NCBI GenBank assembly: GCA_001873065.1 | Contig: MNYM01000050.1 | Coordinates: 49,616-113,615, forward strand | Length of the DNA stretch: 64,000 nucleotides | DNA from: Flavobacteriaceae bacterium CG2_30_31_66 | Lineage (GTDB): Bacteria; Bacteroidota; Bacteroidia; Flavobacteriales; Flavobacteriaceae | Direction of reading: 5' to 3' | Shown: in pieces, positions 41,024 to 50,489 of the stretch | How the letters are laid out: each line of letters begins with the position of its first letter | How positions within the stretch are numbered: the stretch's first letter is position 1 | Position numbers and translations under genes: made by a program | Notes under the pieces: model-generated | Told to the model about the DNA's origin: nothing | Databases searched by the model: none | Seen by the model: only the letters and a program-made list of their open reading frames with translations

Positions 41024-41323
41024 TTAATTATTGATTTTTAAATCATCTTTCATTTGGTTTAACCTAGCCACACCACTTCTAGATAAGTTTAAATTTTTAT
41101 CTACAACACGTAACAATACTTTTTCTTTATGATAATTTCGAAATTTTAAACTAAACTTTTCGTCTTTGAATTCTGTAAGTTTATTCGATTCTGTCTTGTA
41201 TTCAACTTTTTCAAAATCAACTTTGTTTAGTTCTAAAAAATGATCTATTATTACTGATAGTGTATTAGGTTGCTTAAAATACACATTTTCCCTAATCCAA
41301 ATAAATAAAATAACTTTTTCCAA
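41024..41323 (-). CDS. Hypothetical protein (uncertain)
   Basis: 99-aa ORF with plausible composition; no recognisable family. Confidence 0.3.
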   Translation of the reverse strand: MEKVILFIWIRENVYFKQPNTLSVIIDHFLELNKVDFEKVEYKTESNKLTEFKDEKFSLKFRNYHKEKVLLRVVDKNLNLSRSGVARLNQMKDDLKINN

Positions 41324-41379
41324 TTTTCATTTGGTATTTTAAAAATAAAATTTCGATATTTGCAGCTCAATAAAAAGAC

Positions 41380-41436
41380 ATGACATTTATTCAAGCGCAT
41401 CACCATCATTTTTACAATTGCTCTCAAGCGATTTAA
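41380..41436 (+). CDS. hisL: Putative histidine operon leader peptide (18 aa)
   Basis: ATG ACA TTT ATT CAA GCG CAT CAC CAT CAT TTT TAC AAT TGC TCT CAA GCG ATT TAA = MTFIQAHHHHFYNCSQAI*, four consecutive His codons, followed by a terminator and hisG. Confidence 0.88.
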   Translation: MTFIQAHHHHFYNCSQAI

Positions 41437-41466
41437 AAATGTATTGAATAAATTCAAGATATTTAT

Positions 41467-41497
41467 AAACCCGTTTGAGCAAATCAAACGGGTTTTT
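41467..41497 (+). terminator. his attenuator terminator hairpin
   Basis: AAACCCGTTTG-AGCAAAT-CAAACGGGTTTTT, between hisL and hisG. Confidence 0.9.
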
Positions 41498-41536
41498 AGT
41501 TGAATCCATTTTGCTCAAACACAACACACAAAAAAA

Positions 41537-42394
41537 ATGAGTAACTTACGTATAGCCATTCAAAAAGCAGGAAGATTACATGACGAATCCATGGAAATCT
41601 TAAAAGACATTGGGATTTCTATTGACAACGGAAAAGACCAACTCAAAGCCTCAGCCAGAGATTTTCCAGTAGAAGTTTTTTATTTACGCAATGGAGACAT
41701 TCCTCAATATTTGCGTGATGGAGTAGTAGATGCAGCCATTATTGGCGAAAATATTCTCATCGAAAAAGGGAATGATTTGCCATTTGTAGAGCGTCTAGGT
41801 TTTTCGAAATGCAAAGTTTCAATTGCCGTTCCAAAAGAGACTGATGCCACGTCTTTAAAGGATTTGGCTGGCAAAGAAATTGCAACTTCTTATCCTGAAA
41901 CTGTACAACGTTTTTTGGATGCACAAGGCATTTCAGCCAAATTACACATCATCAATGGCTCAGTAGAAATTGCGCCAAATATTGGCTTGGCAGATGGTAT
42001 TTGCGACATCGTTTCTAGTGGAAGCACGCTTTTTAAAAACGGATTGAAAGAAATTGAAGTGTTATTACAATCGGAAGCTGTCTTGGCAATTTCACCAAAA
42101 ATGGATGCTGAACGCAAAGCAATTTTAGAAAAAATTCAATTCAGAATTCAGGCAGTTTTAAAAGGCAGACAGTCCAAATATATTTTGCTAAATGCGCCAA
42201 ATGACAAATTGGATGCTATCATTCAGATTTTACCAGGAATGAGAAGTCCAACAGTGTTGCCTTTGGCAGAAAAAGGATGGAGTTCTGTGCACACAGTAAT
42301 TAGCAAAAATCAGTTTTGGGAAATCATTGATGCGCTAAAAAGCAAAGGTGCAGAAGGAATTTTAGTTTGTCCAATCGAAAAAATGGTATTGTAA
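41537..42394 (+). CDS. hisG: ATP phosphoribosyltransferase
   Basis: LRIAIQKAGRLHDESMEIL; GICDIVSSGSTLFKNGL. Confidence 0.96.
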   Translation: MSNLRIAIQKAGRLHDESMEILKDIGISIDNGKDQLKASARDFPVEVFYLRNGDIPQYLRDGVVDAAIIGENILIEKGNDLPFVERLGFSKCKVSIAVPKETDATSLKDLAGKEIATSYPETVQRFLDAQGISAKLHIINGSVEIAPNIGLADGICDIVSSGSTLFKNGLKEIEVLLQSEAVLAISPKMDAERKAILEKIQFRIQAVLKGRQSKYILLNAPNDKLDAIIQILPGMRSPTVLPLAEKGWSSVHTVISKNQFWEIIDALKSKGAEGILVCPIEKMVL

Positions 42395-43677
42395 TGAAAA
42401 CGATTCTAAATCCAGCAAAAACAGCTTGGAAAACCATCTTAGAAAGACCCACAAAAACAGTGGATGATATTGAAAAAACAGTGTTGCAAATCTTTGACGA
42501 TGTTCAAAAAAACGGTGATGCAGCTGTGGATAAATACACTTCATTGTTTGATGGAGTTCAATTGAATCAAAAATTGGTGACAACAGCTGAAATTGAGAAA
42601 GCCATTCAGACTGTTTCATCTGATTTAAAAGAAGCCATCAGAGTTGCGCATCAAAATATCTCGCTATTTCACAAAGTACAAAAAACTGAAAAAGTTGCTG
42701 TAGAAACTTACAGAGGTGTGTTTTGTTGGCAAGAAAAAAGACCAATTCAAAAAGTAGGTTTGTACATTCCTGGAGGAACAGCACCTTTATTTTCAACAGT
42801 ATTGATGTTGGCAATTCCTGCGCAAATAGCAGGTTGTAAAGAAATTGTTTTGTGCTCACCACCCAACAAAGAAGGGAACATTCATCCAGCCATTTTATAT
42901 GCTGCTAATTTGTGTGGCGTTACCAAAATTATAAAAGTAGGAGGCATTCAAGCCATTGCAGGATTGACTTTTGGCACTGCTGATATTCCGCAAGTGTATA
43001 AAATATTTGGTCCAGGAAATCAGTTTGTAACGGTTGCCAAACAATTAGCTACCAAATACGGAGTTGCTATTGATATGCCTGCAGGACCTAGCGAATTATT
43101 AGTAGTTGCTGATGAGTCTGCAAAGGCAAGTTATGTAGCCTCAGATTTATTAAGTCAGGCAGAGCATGGCATTGATAGTCAGGTTATTTTGGTCTCTACA
43201 TCTAAAGTATTGATTCAAGAAGTTGCTGATGAAATTTCGAAGCAAATAGTGCAATTGCCAAGAAAAGAAATTGCAGTAAAAGCGATTGAAAACTCCAAAT
43301 CTATCTTTGTTGAAACGGATGCAATTGCTTTGGATTTGATAAACGAATATGGTCCTGAACATTTTATTGTAGCCACCAAAAACAATGCTTTTTATGTGGA
43401 AAATATTACGAATGCAGGGTCTGTTTTTATTGGAAATTACACGCCAGAGAGTGCAGGCGATTATGCTTCAGGAACCAATCATACATTGCCCACAAACGGA
43501 TTTAGCAAAGCGTATTCAGGCGTGAATTTGGATAGTTTTTTAAAGAGCATTACATTTCAAGAAATCTCTAAAGATGGTATTCAAAGATTGGGAAAATTTA
43601 TTGAGATTATGGCTGAAGCAGAAGGATTGCAAGCACACAAAAACGCAGTTACACTCAGATTAAACGATTTGAAATGA
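42394..43677 (+). CDS. hisD: Histidinol dehydrogenase
   Basis: QKVGLYIPGGTAPLFSTVLML, DMPAGPSELLVVAD; ATG at 42394 overlaps hisG stop (TAATG). Confidence 0.96.
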   Translation: MKTILNPAKTAWKTILERPTKTVDDIEKTVLQIFDDVQKNGDAAVDKYTSLFDGVQLNQKLVTTAEIEKAIQTVSSDLKEAIRVAHQNISLFHKVQKTEKVAVETYRGVFCWQEKRPIQKVGLYIPGGTAPLFSTVLMLAIPAQIAGCKEIVLCSPPNKEGNIHPAILYAANLCGVTKIIKVGGIQAIAGLTFGTADIPQVYKIFGPGNQFVTVAKQLATKYGVAIDMPAGPSELLVVADESAKASYVASDLLSQAEHGIDSQVILVSTSKVLIQEVADEISKQIVQLPRKEIAVKAIENSKSIFVETDAIALDLINEYGPEHFIVATKNNAFYVENITNAGSVFIGNYTPESAGDYASGTNHTLPTNGFSKAYSGVNLDSFLKSITFQEISKDGIQRLGKFIEIMAEAEGLQAHKNAVTLRLNDLK

Positions 43678-44723
43678 AATCAATTTTAGAGTTGGTTAGA
43701 GAAAATATAAGGTCTTTAAAACCCTATTCATCAGCTAGAGATGAATACAAAGATTTGGCTATCAATGACATGATTTTTTTGGATGCCAATGAAAATCCGT
43801 TCGAAAATGGTGTAAATAGATATCCTGATCCTCAGCAAATTAGTGTGAAAAAAGCCTTGGCAAATATTAAAAATGTCAATGAAAAAAACATGTTACTTGG
43901 CAATGGAAGTGATGAAGTATTGGATTTGTTGTTTAGAGCGTTTTGCGAACCCAACAAAGACAATATTATTACGTTGCCACCAACATATGGCATGTATTCG
44001 GTTTTGGCTTCACTCAATGCTATTGAAGATCGAAAAGTACTGTTATCCGCTGATTTTCAGCCTCAAATTTCACAGATTTTAGCTGCTGTTAATGTAAATT
44101 CTAAAATATTATTTTTATGTTCGCCAAACAATCCCTCAGGAAATAGTTTTTCTGAGGAGGCTATTGAAACCTTATTGAAAAATTTTCAAGGGTTGGTTGT
44201 TATTGACGAAGCCTATATCGATTTTTCAACACAAGAAAGTTGGTTGAAAAAACTGAATGAATATTCGAATTTGGTCATCACGCAAACCCTTTCGAAAGCT
44301 TATGGAATGGCAGGAGTTCGTCTGGGAATTTGTTATGCTTCCGAAGAAATTATTCGAATTTTAAACAACATCAAGCCTCCCTATAATATCAACGAATTGA
44401 CACAGCAAAAAGCGTTGGAACGATTGCAAGATAGCAAAGGAGTAGCTCAAGAAATTGAGGCAATTTTAGCAGAAAGAGAACAATTGGCAAATGCCTTGAA
44501 AAGCATTTCATTTATTGAAAAAATCTACGAATCAGATGCGAATTTCATTCTGATAAAAGTAGATGATGCCACTAAAAGATACAGCGAATTGATTGTCAAA
44601 GGCATTGTGATTCGAAATAGAACAACACAACCTTTGTGCGAAAATACGCTGCGTTTGACAGTTGGAACTAAGGAAGAAAATGAGAAATTAATGAACGCTT
44701 TGCAGCAGTTAGCAAATAGCTAA
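43674..44723 (+). CDS. hisC: Histidinol-phosphate aminotransferase
   Basis: LDANENPFENGVNRYPDP, LSKAYGMAGVRLG; ATGA overlap with hisD. Confidence 0.96.
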   Translation: MKSILELVRENIRSLKPYSSARDEYKDLAINDMIFLDANENPFENGVNRYPDPQQISVKKALANIKNVNEKNMLLGNGSDEVLDLLFRAFCEPNKDNIITLPPTYGMYSVLASLNAIEDRKVLLSADFQPQISQILAAVNVNSKILFLCSPNNPSGNSFSEEAIETLLKNFQGLVVIDEAYIDFSTQESWLKKLNEYSNLVITQTLSKAYGMAGVRLGICYASEEIIRILNNIKPPYNINELTQQKALERLQDSKGVAQEIEAILAEREQLANALKSISFIEKIYESDANFILIKVDDATKRYSELIVKGIVIRNRTTQPLCENTLRLTVGTKEENEKLMNALQQLANS

Positions 44724-44747
44724 TAGCCAAAAGCCAAAAGCTAAAAA

Positions 44748-45857
44748 ATGAAGAAAGTATTATTTATAGACAGAGATGGCACATTAGTAATTGAGCCACC
44801 TATTGATTATCAATTAGATAGTTTAGAAAAACTGGAATTTTATCCAGGTGTTTTTCGTTCGTTGGGCAAAATTGCTGAGGAATTAGATTTTGAATTGGTG
44901 ATGGTTACCAATCAAGATGGTTTGGGAACGAATTCTTTTCCTGAAGATATTTTTTGGCCTGCACATAACAAAATGATGAAAGCCTTTGAAAATGAAGGAA
45001 TTATTTTTAAAGAAGTGTTGATTGACAAATCATTTCCTCATGAAAATGCACCTACCAGAAAACCAAGAACGGCAATGTTAACCAAGTATTTTTCGGAGGA
45101 TTATGATTTGCAAAATTCTTATGTAATTGGTGATCGTTTGACGGATATTGAATTGGCTGAAAACCTGAATGCAAAAGGAATTTTAATCAGTAATGATGAA
45201 GATTTGAGCTATAAAAATGATACACAAATTCTGAAAACGAACAATTGGAAACGCATTTACGAGTTTTTGAAAGCCAAACAACGCACAGGAAGCATTATTA
45301 GAAACACGAATGAAACAAAAATTGCAATTGACATCAATTTAGATGGCACAGGAAAAAGCAACATCCATACAGGAATTGCTTTTTTTGACCACATGTTAGA
45401 CCAAATTGCACGTCATGGGCAATTGGATTTGAACATCAACGTTGAGGGCGATTTGGAAGTGGACGAACATCACACCATTGAAGACACTGCGATTGCTTTG
45501 GGCGAACTATTTGCAGTGACTTTGGGAAACAAATTAGGCATTGAACGTTATGGATTTTCATTGCCCATGGACGATTGTTTTGCACAAGCAGCTATTGATT
45601 TTGGCGGACGAAATTGGTTGGTTTGGGAAGCTGATTTTAAACGAGAAATGATTGGACAAGTGCCCACAGAAATGTTTTTTCATTTCTTTAAATCCTTTAC
45701 TGATGGTGCAAAATGCAACTTAAATATCAAAGCAGAAGGTACAAACGAACACCATAAAATTGAAGCTATTTTCAAAGCCTTCGCCAAAGCTATTAAAATG
45801 GCAGTGAAAAGAGATGTGGAGAAAATGATTTTGCCGAGCACGAAAGGGGTTTTATAA
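44748..45857 (+). CDS. hisB: Bifunctional histidinol-phosphatase / imidazoleglycerol-phosphate dehydratase
   Basis: [13 protein letters not shown] (HAD) plus [30 protein letters not shown]. Confidence 0.97.
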   Translation: MKKVLFIDRDGTLVIEPPIDYQLDSLEKLEFYPGVFRSLGKIAEELDFELVMVTNQDGLGTNSFPEDIFWPAHNKMMKAFENEGIIFKEVLIDKSFPHENAPTRKPRTAMLTKYFSEDYDLQNSYVIGDRLTDIELAENLNAKGILISNDEDLSYKNDTQILKTNNWKRIYEFLKAKQRTGSIIRNTNETKIAIDINLDGTGKSNIHTGIAFFDHMLDQIARHGQLDLNINVEGDLEVDEHHTIEDTAIALGELFAVTLGNKLGIERYGFSLPMDDCFAQAAIDFGGRNWLVWEADFKREMIGQVPTEMFFHFFKSFTDGAKCNLNIKAEGTNEHHKIEAIFKAFAKAIKMAVKRDVEKMILPSTKGVL

Positions 45858-45930
45858 TTAGTTGATAGTTTCTGGTTTTTGGTTTATAGTAAAAACCATC
45901 AACCAACAACCAACAACCAACAACATTAAA

Positions 45931-46524
45931 ATGAATTTAATTATCATTGATTACGGAGCAGGAAATATCAAGAGCATTCAATTTGCTTTTAAAAGATTGG
46001 GAATTGAAGCTATTTTGTCAAGCAATATCGAAGAAATAAAAGCAGCAGACAAAGTCATTTTTCCTGGAGTTGGAGAAGCTAGTTCTGCCATGAAAATGCT
46101 GATTGAAAGCGGATTGCATACTGTAATTCCGAGGTTGAAACAACCAGTTTTGGGCATTTGTTTGGGAATGCAATTGATGTGTAATTCTTCAGAAGAAGGA
46201 AACACACAAGGATTAGGAATTTTTGATGTGACCGTAAAACGATTTTCAAATGCAGTGAAAGTGCCACAAATGGGTTGGAATGTGATTAAAGAATTGAAAT
46301 CACCCTTATTTTCTGGAATTAAAGAAAATGAATTTATGTATTTGGTGCACAGTTATTACGCAGCATTGTGTGAAGAAACCATTGCAAAAACCGATTACGA
46401 ATTCGAATATTCATCAGCATTACAGAAAGATAATTTTTATGGAGTACAATTTCATCCAGAAAAAAGTGGCTTAGAAGGAGAGCGAATTTTGAAGAATTTT
46501 TTGGAACTTAAAACTAACAACTAA
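45931..46524 (+). CDS. hisH: Imidazole glycerol phosphate synthase glutaminase subunit
   Basis: MNLIIIDYGAGNIKS, LGICLGMQLM, GVQFHPEKSG; ATG at 45931, track start 45862 is an extension. Confidence 0.95.
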   Translation: MNLIIIDYGAGNIKSIQFAFKRLGIEAILSSNIEEIKAADKVIFPGVGEASSAMKMLIESGLHTVIPRLKQPVLGICLGMQLMCNSSEEGNTQGLGIFDVTVKRFSNAVKVPQMGWNVIKELKSPLFSGIKENEFMYLVHSYYAALCEETIAKTDYEFEYSSALQKDNFYGVQFHPEKSGLEGERILKNFLELKTNN

Positions 46525-46539
46525 AGACTAGCAACTATT

Positions 46540-47295
46540 TTGAGAATCATCCCAGCCATAGACATTATTGACGGAAAATGTGTTCGTTTAACAAAAGGCG
46601 ATTACAATACAAAGAAGATTTACAACGAAAATCCATTGGAAATTGCTAAAGGATTTGAAGCTGCAGGCATTCAATATTTGCATGTGGTAGATTTAGATGG
46701 CGCAAAAGCAAGTCAGATTGTGAATCATAAAGTGTTATCAGAAATTGCCACAAAAACCAATTTAAAAATTGACTTTGGAGGTGGATTAAAGTCTGATAAA
46801 GATTTGGAAATTGCGTTTAATTCTGGCGCAAATCAAATTACTGGAGGCAGTATTGCAGTTAAAAATAAGGAAGTTTTTGAACGCTGGATTGCCAAATTTG
46901 GCGCTGAGAAAATCATTTTAGGAGCAGATTTTTATCCTGATTCAACAGGAGGTAAAATTGCGACCAATGGTTGGCAAGAAGAGAGTGAATTGGCATTGAT
47001 TCCTTTTATACAATCGTATCAAACCAAAGGAATTCACTATGTAATTTGCACAGATATTTCAAAAGACGGCATGTTGCAAGGACCAAGTTTTGAGATGTAT
47101 AGTGAAGTTTTATCCGAAGCAAAAAATCTAAAACTCATTGCTTCAGGAGGAATTTCAACTTTTGATGAGTTGCCAAAACTAGCTGCAATTGGTTGTGAAG
47201 GAGTCATTATCGGAAAAGCGATTTATGAACATAAAATCAGTTTGAAACAATTAGAACAATTTATTAGCACCTACAAGGTTTCAAAAACCTTGTAG
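46540..47295 (+). CDS. hisA: ProFAR isomerase (TTG start)
   Basis: [22 protein letters not shown]-terminus TYKVSKTL encoded within a palindromic repeat. Confidence 0.95.
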   Translation: MRIIPAIDIIDGKCVRLTKGDYNTKKIYNENPLEIAKGFEAAGIQYLHVVDLDGAKASQIVNHKVLSEIATKTNLKIDFGGGLKSDKDLEIAFNSGANQITGGSIAVKNKEVFERWIAKFGAEKIILGADFYPDSTGGKIATNGWQEESELALIPFIQSYQTKGIHYVICTDISKDGMLQGPSFEMYSEVLSEAKNLKLIASGGISTFDELPKLAAIGCEGVIIGKAIYEHKISLKQLEQFISTYKVSKTL

Positions 47296-47298
47296 GTG
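47268..47298. repeat. Dispersed palindrome, CCTACAAGGTTT family, overlapping hisA 3' end
   Basis: CACCTACAAGGTTT-CAA-AAACCTTGTAGGTG, perfect 14-bp stem. Confidence 0.9.
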
Positions 47299-47322
47299 TA
47301 ACAAAAACAATATTATAAATAG

Positions 47323-47352
47323 ATACCTACAAGGTTTTTGAAACCTTATAGG
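47323..47352. repeat. Dispersed palindrome, CCTACAAGGTTT family, inverted copy
   Basis: ATACCTACAAGGTTT-TTG-AAACCTTATAGG. Confidence 0.88.
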
Positions 47353-47366
47353 AAAAGAAAAACAAT

Positions 47367-48122
47367 ATGCTTACAAAAAGAATCATTCCATGTTTGGATA
47401 TTAAAAACGGACGAACCGTAAAAGGAATCAATTTCGTCAATTTGATTGATGCAGGAGATCCTGTAGTTTTGGCGAAACAATATGCCAATTTAGGTGCTGA
47501 CGAACTCGTTTTTTTAGATATCTCTGCTACGTTAGAAGGCAGAAAAACCATGATTGAAATGGTGCATCAAGTAGCAGAACAAGTAAATATTCCGTTTACT
47601 GTGGGAGGTGGAATTTCTTCCGTTGAAAACGTCAATGAATTGTTGAAATGGGGCGCAGACAAGGTTTCTATCAATTCTTCTGCTGTTAAAAGATCTGATT
47701 TAATTAGTGAATTAGCAGATAAATTTGGGAGTCAATGTGTGGTTGTTGCTATTGATGCCAAGCAAATTGAAGGAGAATGGTTTGTGCATTTGGCAGGAGG
47801 CACCATCCCAACAGAAATCAAACTTTTTGATTGGGCCCAAGAAGTTGAAAAACGTGGTGCAGGCGAAATTTTATTTACATCCATGAATCATGATGGCACT
47901 AAAAACGGATTTGCCAATGAAGCATTAGCAGCTTTGTCCAGTTTGGTAAATATCCCTATTATTGCTTCTGGTGGCGCAGGAACAATGCAACATTTTGTAG
48001 ATACTTTCAAAGAGGGAAAAGCAGATGCAGCTTTGGCAGCAAGCGTTTTTCACTTTGGAGAAATTCCGATTATGGATTTAAAACAAGAATTAAAAAGGAA
48101 TAATATTTCAGTAAGACTTTAA
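47367..48122 (+). CDS. hisF: Imidazole glycerol phosphate synthase cyclase subunit
   Basis: [23 protein letters not shown]. Confidence 0.96.
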   Translation: MLTKRIIPCLDIKNGRTVKGINFVNLIDAGDPVVLAKQYANLGADELVFLDISATLEGRKTMIEMVHQVAEQVNIPFTVGGGISSVENVNELLKWGADKVSINSSAVKRSDLISELADKFGSQCVVVAIDAKQIEGEWFVHLAGGTIPTEIKLFDWAQEVEKRGAGEILFTSMNHDGTKNGFANEALAALSSLVNIPIIASGGAGTMQHFVDTFKEGKADAALAASVFHFGEIPIMDLKQELKRNNISVRL

Positions 48123-48123
48123 T

Positions 48124-48723
48124 ATGAAAATAGATTTTAACAAAAATAACGATGGCTTAGTCCCTGCAATTATTCAAGACGTTACTACAAAAAACGTTTT
48201 GATGCTGGGTTATATGAATGAAGAAGCCTATCAAAAAACCATTGACACAAAGTTGGTTACGTTTTTTTCACGAACAAAAAATCGTTTGTGGACAAAAGGC
48301 GAAGAAAGTGGCAATGTGCTCAATTTAGTAGCTATCAAACTGGATTGTGATCATGATACTTTATTGATTTCTGTCAATCCAACAGGACCTACTTGTCATA
48401 AAGGGACTGATACTTGTTGGGCTGAAAATAACGAACAAAACTTCGGATTTTTAACGCATTTAGAAAATACAATTACAGACAGAATTCAAAATTCAGATGC
48501 CAAAAAAAGTTATGTAGCCTCTTTGTTTGCCAAAGGAATCAATAAAATTGCGCAGAAAGTAGGAGAGGAGGCAATTGAAGTGGTGATTGAGGCAAAAGAC
48601 AGTAATGACGACCTTTTTTTGAATGAAAGTGCTGATTTACTATTTCATTTTTTGATGTTATTGCAAGCAAAAGGTTTTAAATTGAATGATGTTGTGGAAG
48701 TTTTAAAGGGGAGAGAAAAGTAG
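48124..48723 (+). CDS. hisIE: Bifunctional phosphoribosyl-AMP cyclohydrolase / phosphoribosyl-ATP pyrophosphatase
   Basis: VLMLGYMNEEAYQKT, FFSRTKNRLWTKGEESGN, KVGEEAIEVVIEAK. Confidence 0.96.
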   Translation: MKIDFNKNNDGLVPAIIQDVTTKNVLMLGYMNEEAYQKTIDTKLVTFFSRTKNRLWTKGEESGNVLNLVAIKLDCDHDTLLISVNPTGPTCHKGTDTCWAENNEQNFGFLTHLENTITDRIQNSDAKKSYVASLFAKGINKIAQKVGEEAIEVVIEAKDSNDDLFLNESADLLFHFLMLLQAKGFKLNDVVEVLKGREK

Positions 48724-48802
48724 ATTTAAATGAAAAGTATTTTTTAAAAGCCATCAATCAGAAACCAATTAAAAAGTTATTTTTACACCTTTAAATCTAC
48801 CT

Positions 48803-49690
48803 TTGAAAAACTTAAAATTACCCATCATTCTTGCATTTATTGCGATTTACGTTATTTGGGGTTCTACGTATTTGTTCAATAAAATCGCAGTAACAGAGCT
48901 GCCTCCATTTTTTTTAGCATCTATTCGATTTTTTGTTGCGGGAGCTTTAATGATAACTCTTGCAAAAATTTTTAAACAAGATCTGCGCATTTCTAAAAAG
49001 CAATTAATCAATGCAATGATTGCGTCGTTTTTCTTTTTGATTTACGGAAATGGCGTTTTTGTATGGGCTTTAAAATATATTGACAGTGGTTTTGGAGCGT
49101 TAATTTCTGCCTCACAACCTATATTTGTATTGCTTTTACTAAGATTGATAGATAGAAAACCAATGAAAAGAAAATCAATAATTGGTATAACTTTAGGAAT
49201 GTTTGGGATGTATTTATTGGTAAGTCAGCAAGAATTAACCACTTCAGAAAACAGTTTGCTCGGAATTTTCATGATGTTAACCTGCGTTTTAAGTTGGAGT
49301 TATGGAAGTGTTTTTGTTTCAAAAGCGCAATTACCAAAAAGTTTTATGGTAAGCACAGGGTATCAAATGTTATTTGCAGGCGCAGTTTTGTGTTTTGGAA
49401 GTCTTGGTTTTCAAGAAGAATGGATTTCGCCTTTTAATTGGAGTCAAAAAGTGATAGGATCTTTAGGGTTTTTAATCATTTTTGGTGGAATTTTTGCATT
49501 TACATCATTCAATTTTCTATTAAAAAACGTTGATACAGAGAAAGTTTCTACTTCAGCATATGTAAATCCTGTAATTGCATTATTATTAGGTTGGTTTTTT
49601 CTGGATGAAAGTCTTACTAAACAATCAATTATTGCTTCAATAATTTTATTGACAGGTGTGTACTTTATCACTACTGTAAAGAAAATTTAA
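48803..49690 (+). CDS. EamA/DMT-family transporter (TTG start)
   Basis: Ten-TM, IYVIWGSTYLFNKIAV, two EamA repeats. Confidence 0.88.
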   Translation: MKNLKLPIILAFIAIYVIWGSTYLFNKIAVTELPPFFLASIRFFVAGALMITLAKIFKQDLRISKKQLINAMIASFFFLIYGNGVFVWALKYIDSGFGALISASQPIFVLLLLRLIDRKPMKRKSIIGITLGMFGMYLLVSQQELTTSENSLLGIFMMLTCVLSWSYGSVFVSKAQLPKSFMVSTGYQMLFAGAVLCFGSLGFQEEWISPFNWSQKVIGSLGFLIIFGGIFAFTSFNFLLKNVDTEKVSTSAYVNPVIALLLGWFFLDESLTKQSIIASIILLTGVYFITTVKKI

Positions 49691-49730
49691 TCACTAATTC
49701 CCAATAAGTTAAAAAATATTTTAACATATT

Positions 49731-49770
49731 TTTGGTTAATCAAATAAATTCGTATATTTGTTTAACCAAA
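49731..49770. promoter_or_regulatory. Promoter (TTTG...TATATTTG) bracketed by perfect 9-bp inverted repeat
   Basis: TTTGGTTAA 49731-49739 / TTAACCAAA 49762-49770; -7 box TATATTTG 49753-49760. Confidence 0.6.
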
Positions 49771-49780
49771 TTTTATCCCT

Positions 49781-49984
49781 ATGAAACATTTGAATTTAAC
49801 AGCTGCTGAACAGTCTGTATTAAACGCCGTTAGTAAAGAACCACTAACAAGCTCCGAAATCTTAAAAAAAGTTGATAATGTTCCAATGATTTTGTCATTG
49901 TATAACATTTTAGACGAATTGAAAAGTAAAGGAGTCTTAAAGAGTTTCGTAAAGCAAGATAAAAAATATCATTGCGTAATTTAA
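49781..49984 (+). CDS. Small winged-helix-like protein (67 aa), paralog 1
   Basis: LTAAEQSVLNAVSKEPLTSSEILKKVDNVPMILSLYNILDELKSKGVLKSFVKQDKKYHCV; own promoter and terminator. Confidence 0.7.
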   Translation: MKHLNLTAAEQSVLNAVSKEPLTSSEILKKVDNVPMILSLYNILDELKSKGVLKSFVKQDKKYHCVI

Positions 49985-50010
49985 AAAATATTTAAACTTT
50001 TAAATCAACA

Positions 50011-50050
50011 AAAAGCATTGTTTTTATTGCAAACAATGCTTTTCTTTTTT
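50011..50050 (+). terminator. Intrinsic terminator
   Basis: AAAAGCATTGTTT-TTATTGC-AAACAATGCTTTT followed by CTTTTTTTT. Confidence 0.85.
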
Positions 50051-50161
50051 TTGTTAAACTACATTTTTTTACCATTCACAGTTGCAATAGTGGGTTTTAA
50101 CTAATTATTTAAATTACAAGAAGATTTCAATTTACTTTTACATCATAAAATATGAAATCCC

Positions 50162-50365
50162 ATGACAACGAATAATTTTACACCAACAGAATTAGCAGTT
50201 TTAAATCTTATCAAAGAACAACCTTTAACAAGTTTTCAAATTTTAAAAAAGGTAGAATCAATTCCGATGATTCTTGTTTTATATACAATTATCGATGATT
50301 TGAAAAGTAAAGGAATCGTAAAGAGTTTTGTAGAACAAAATGTGAAATATCATTACGTAGCCTAA
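50162..50365 (+). CDS. Small winged-helix-like protein (67 aa), paralog 2
   Basis: FTPTELAVLNLIKEQPLTSFQILKKVESIPMILVLYTIIDDLKSKGIVKSFVEQNVKYHYV, close paralog of 49781..49984. Confidence 0.7.
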   Translation: MTTNNFTPTELAVLNLIKEQPLTSFQILKKVESIPMILVLYTIIDDLKSKGIVKSFVEQNVKYHYVA

Positions 50366-50489
50366 TTTTTCTGATATCATAACATATCATCAAAATTCCC
50401 CAAATTTAGATGATATTTCTATTTATAAATGTGTTTTTAATAAAAACATAATTTATATTATGTTAAATAGAAAATGATAAGAAACTTAC

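Noticed and set aside
41251-41487. Minus-strand 78-aa ORF across the hisG leader
   Set aside because: Antisense to the hisL peptide and attenuator hairpin; no recognisable family.
47327-47551. Minus-strand 74-aa ORF over the start of hisF
   Set aside because: Antisense to hisF; its SYKVSKTL tail is just the inverted palindrome copy.
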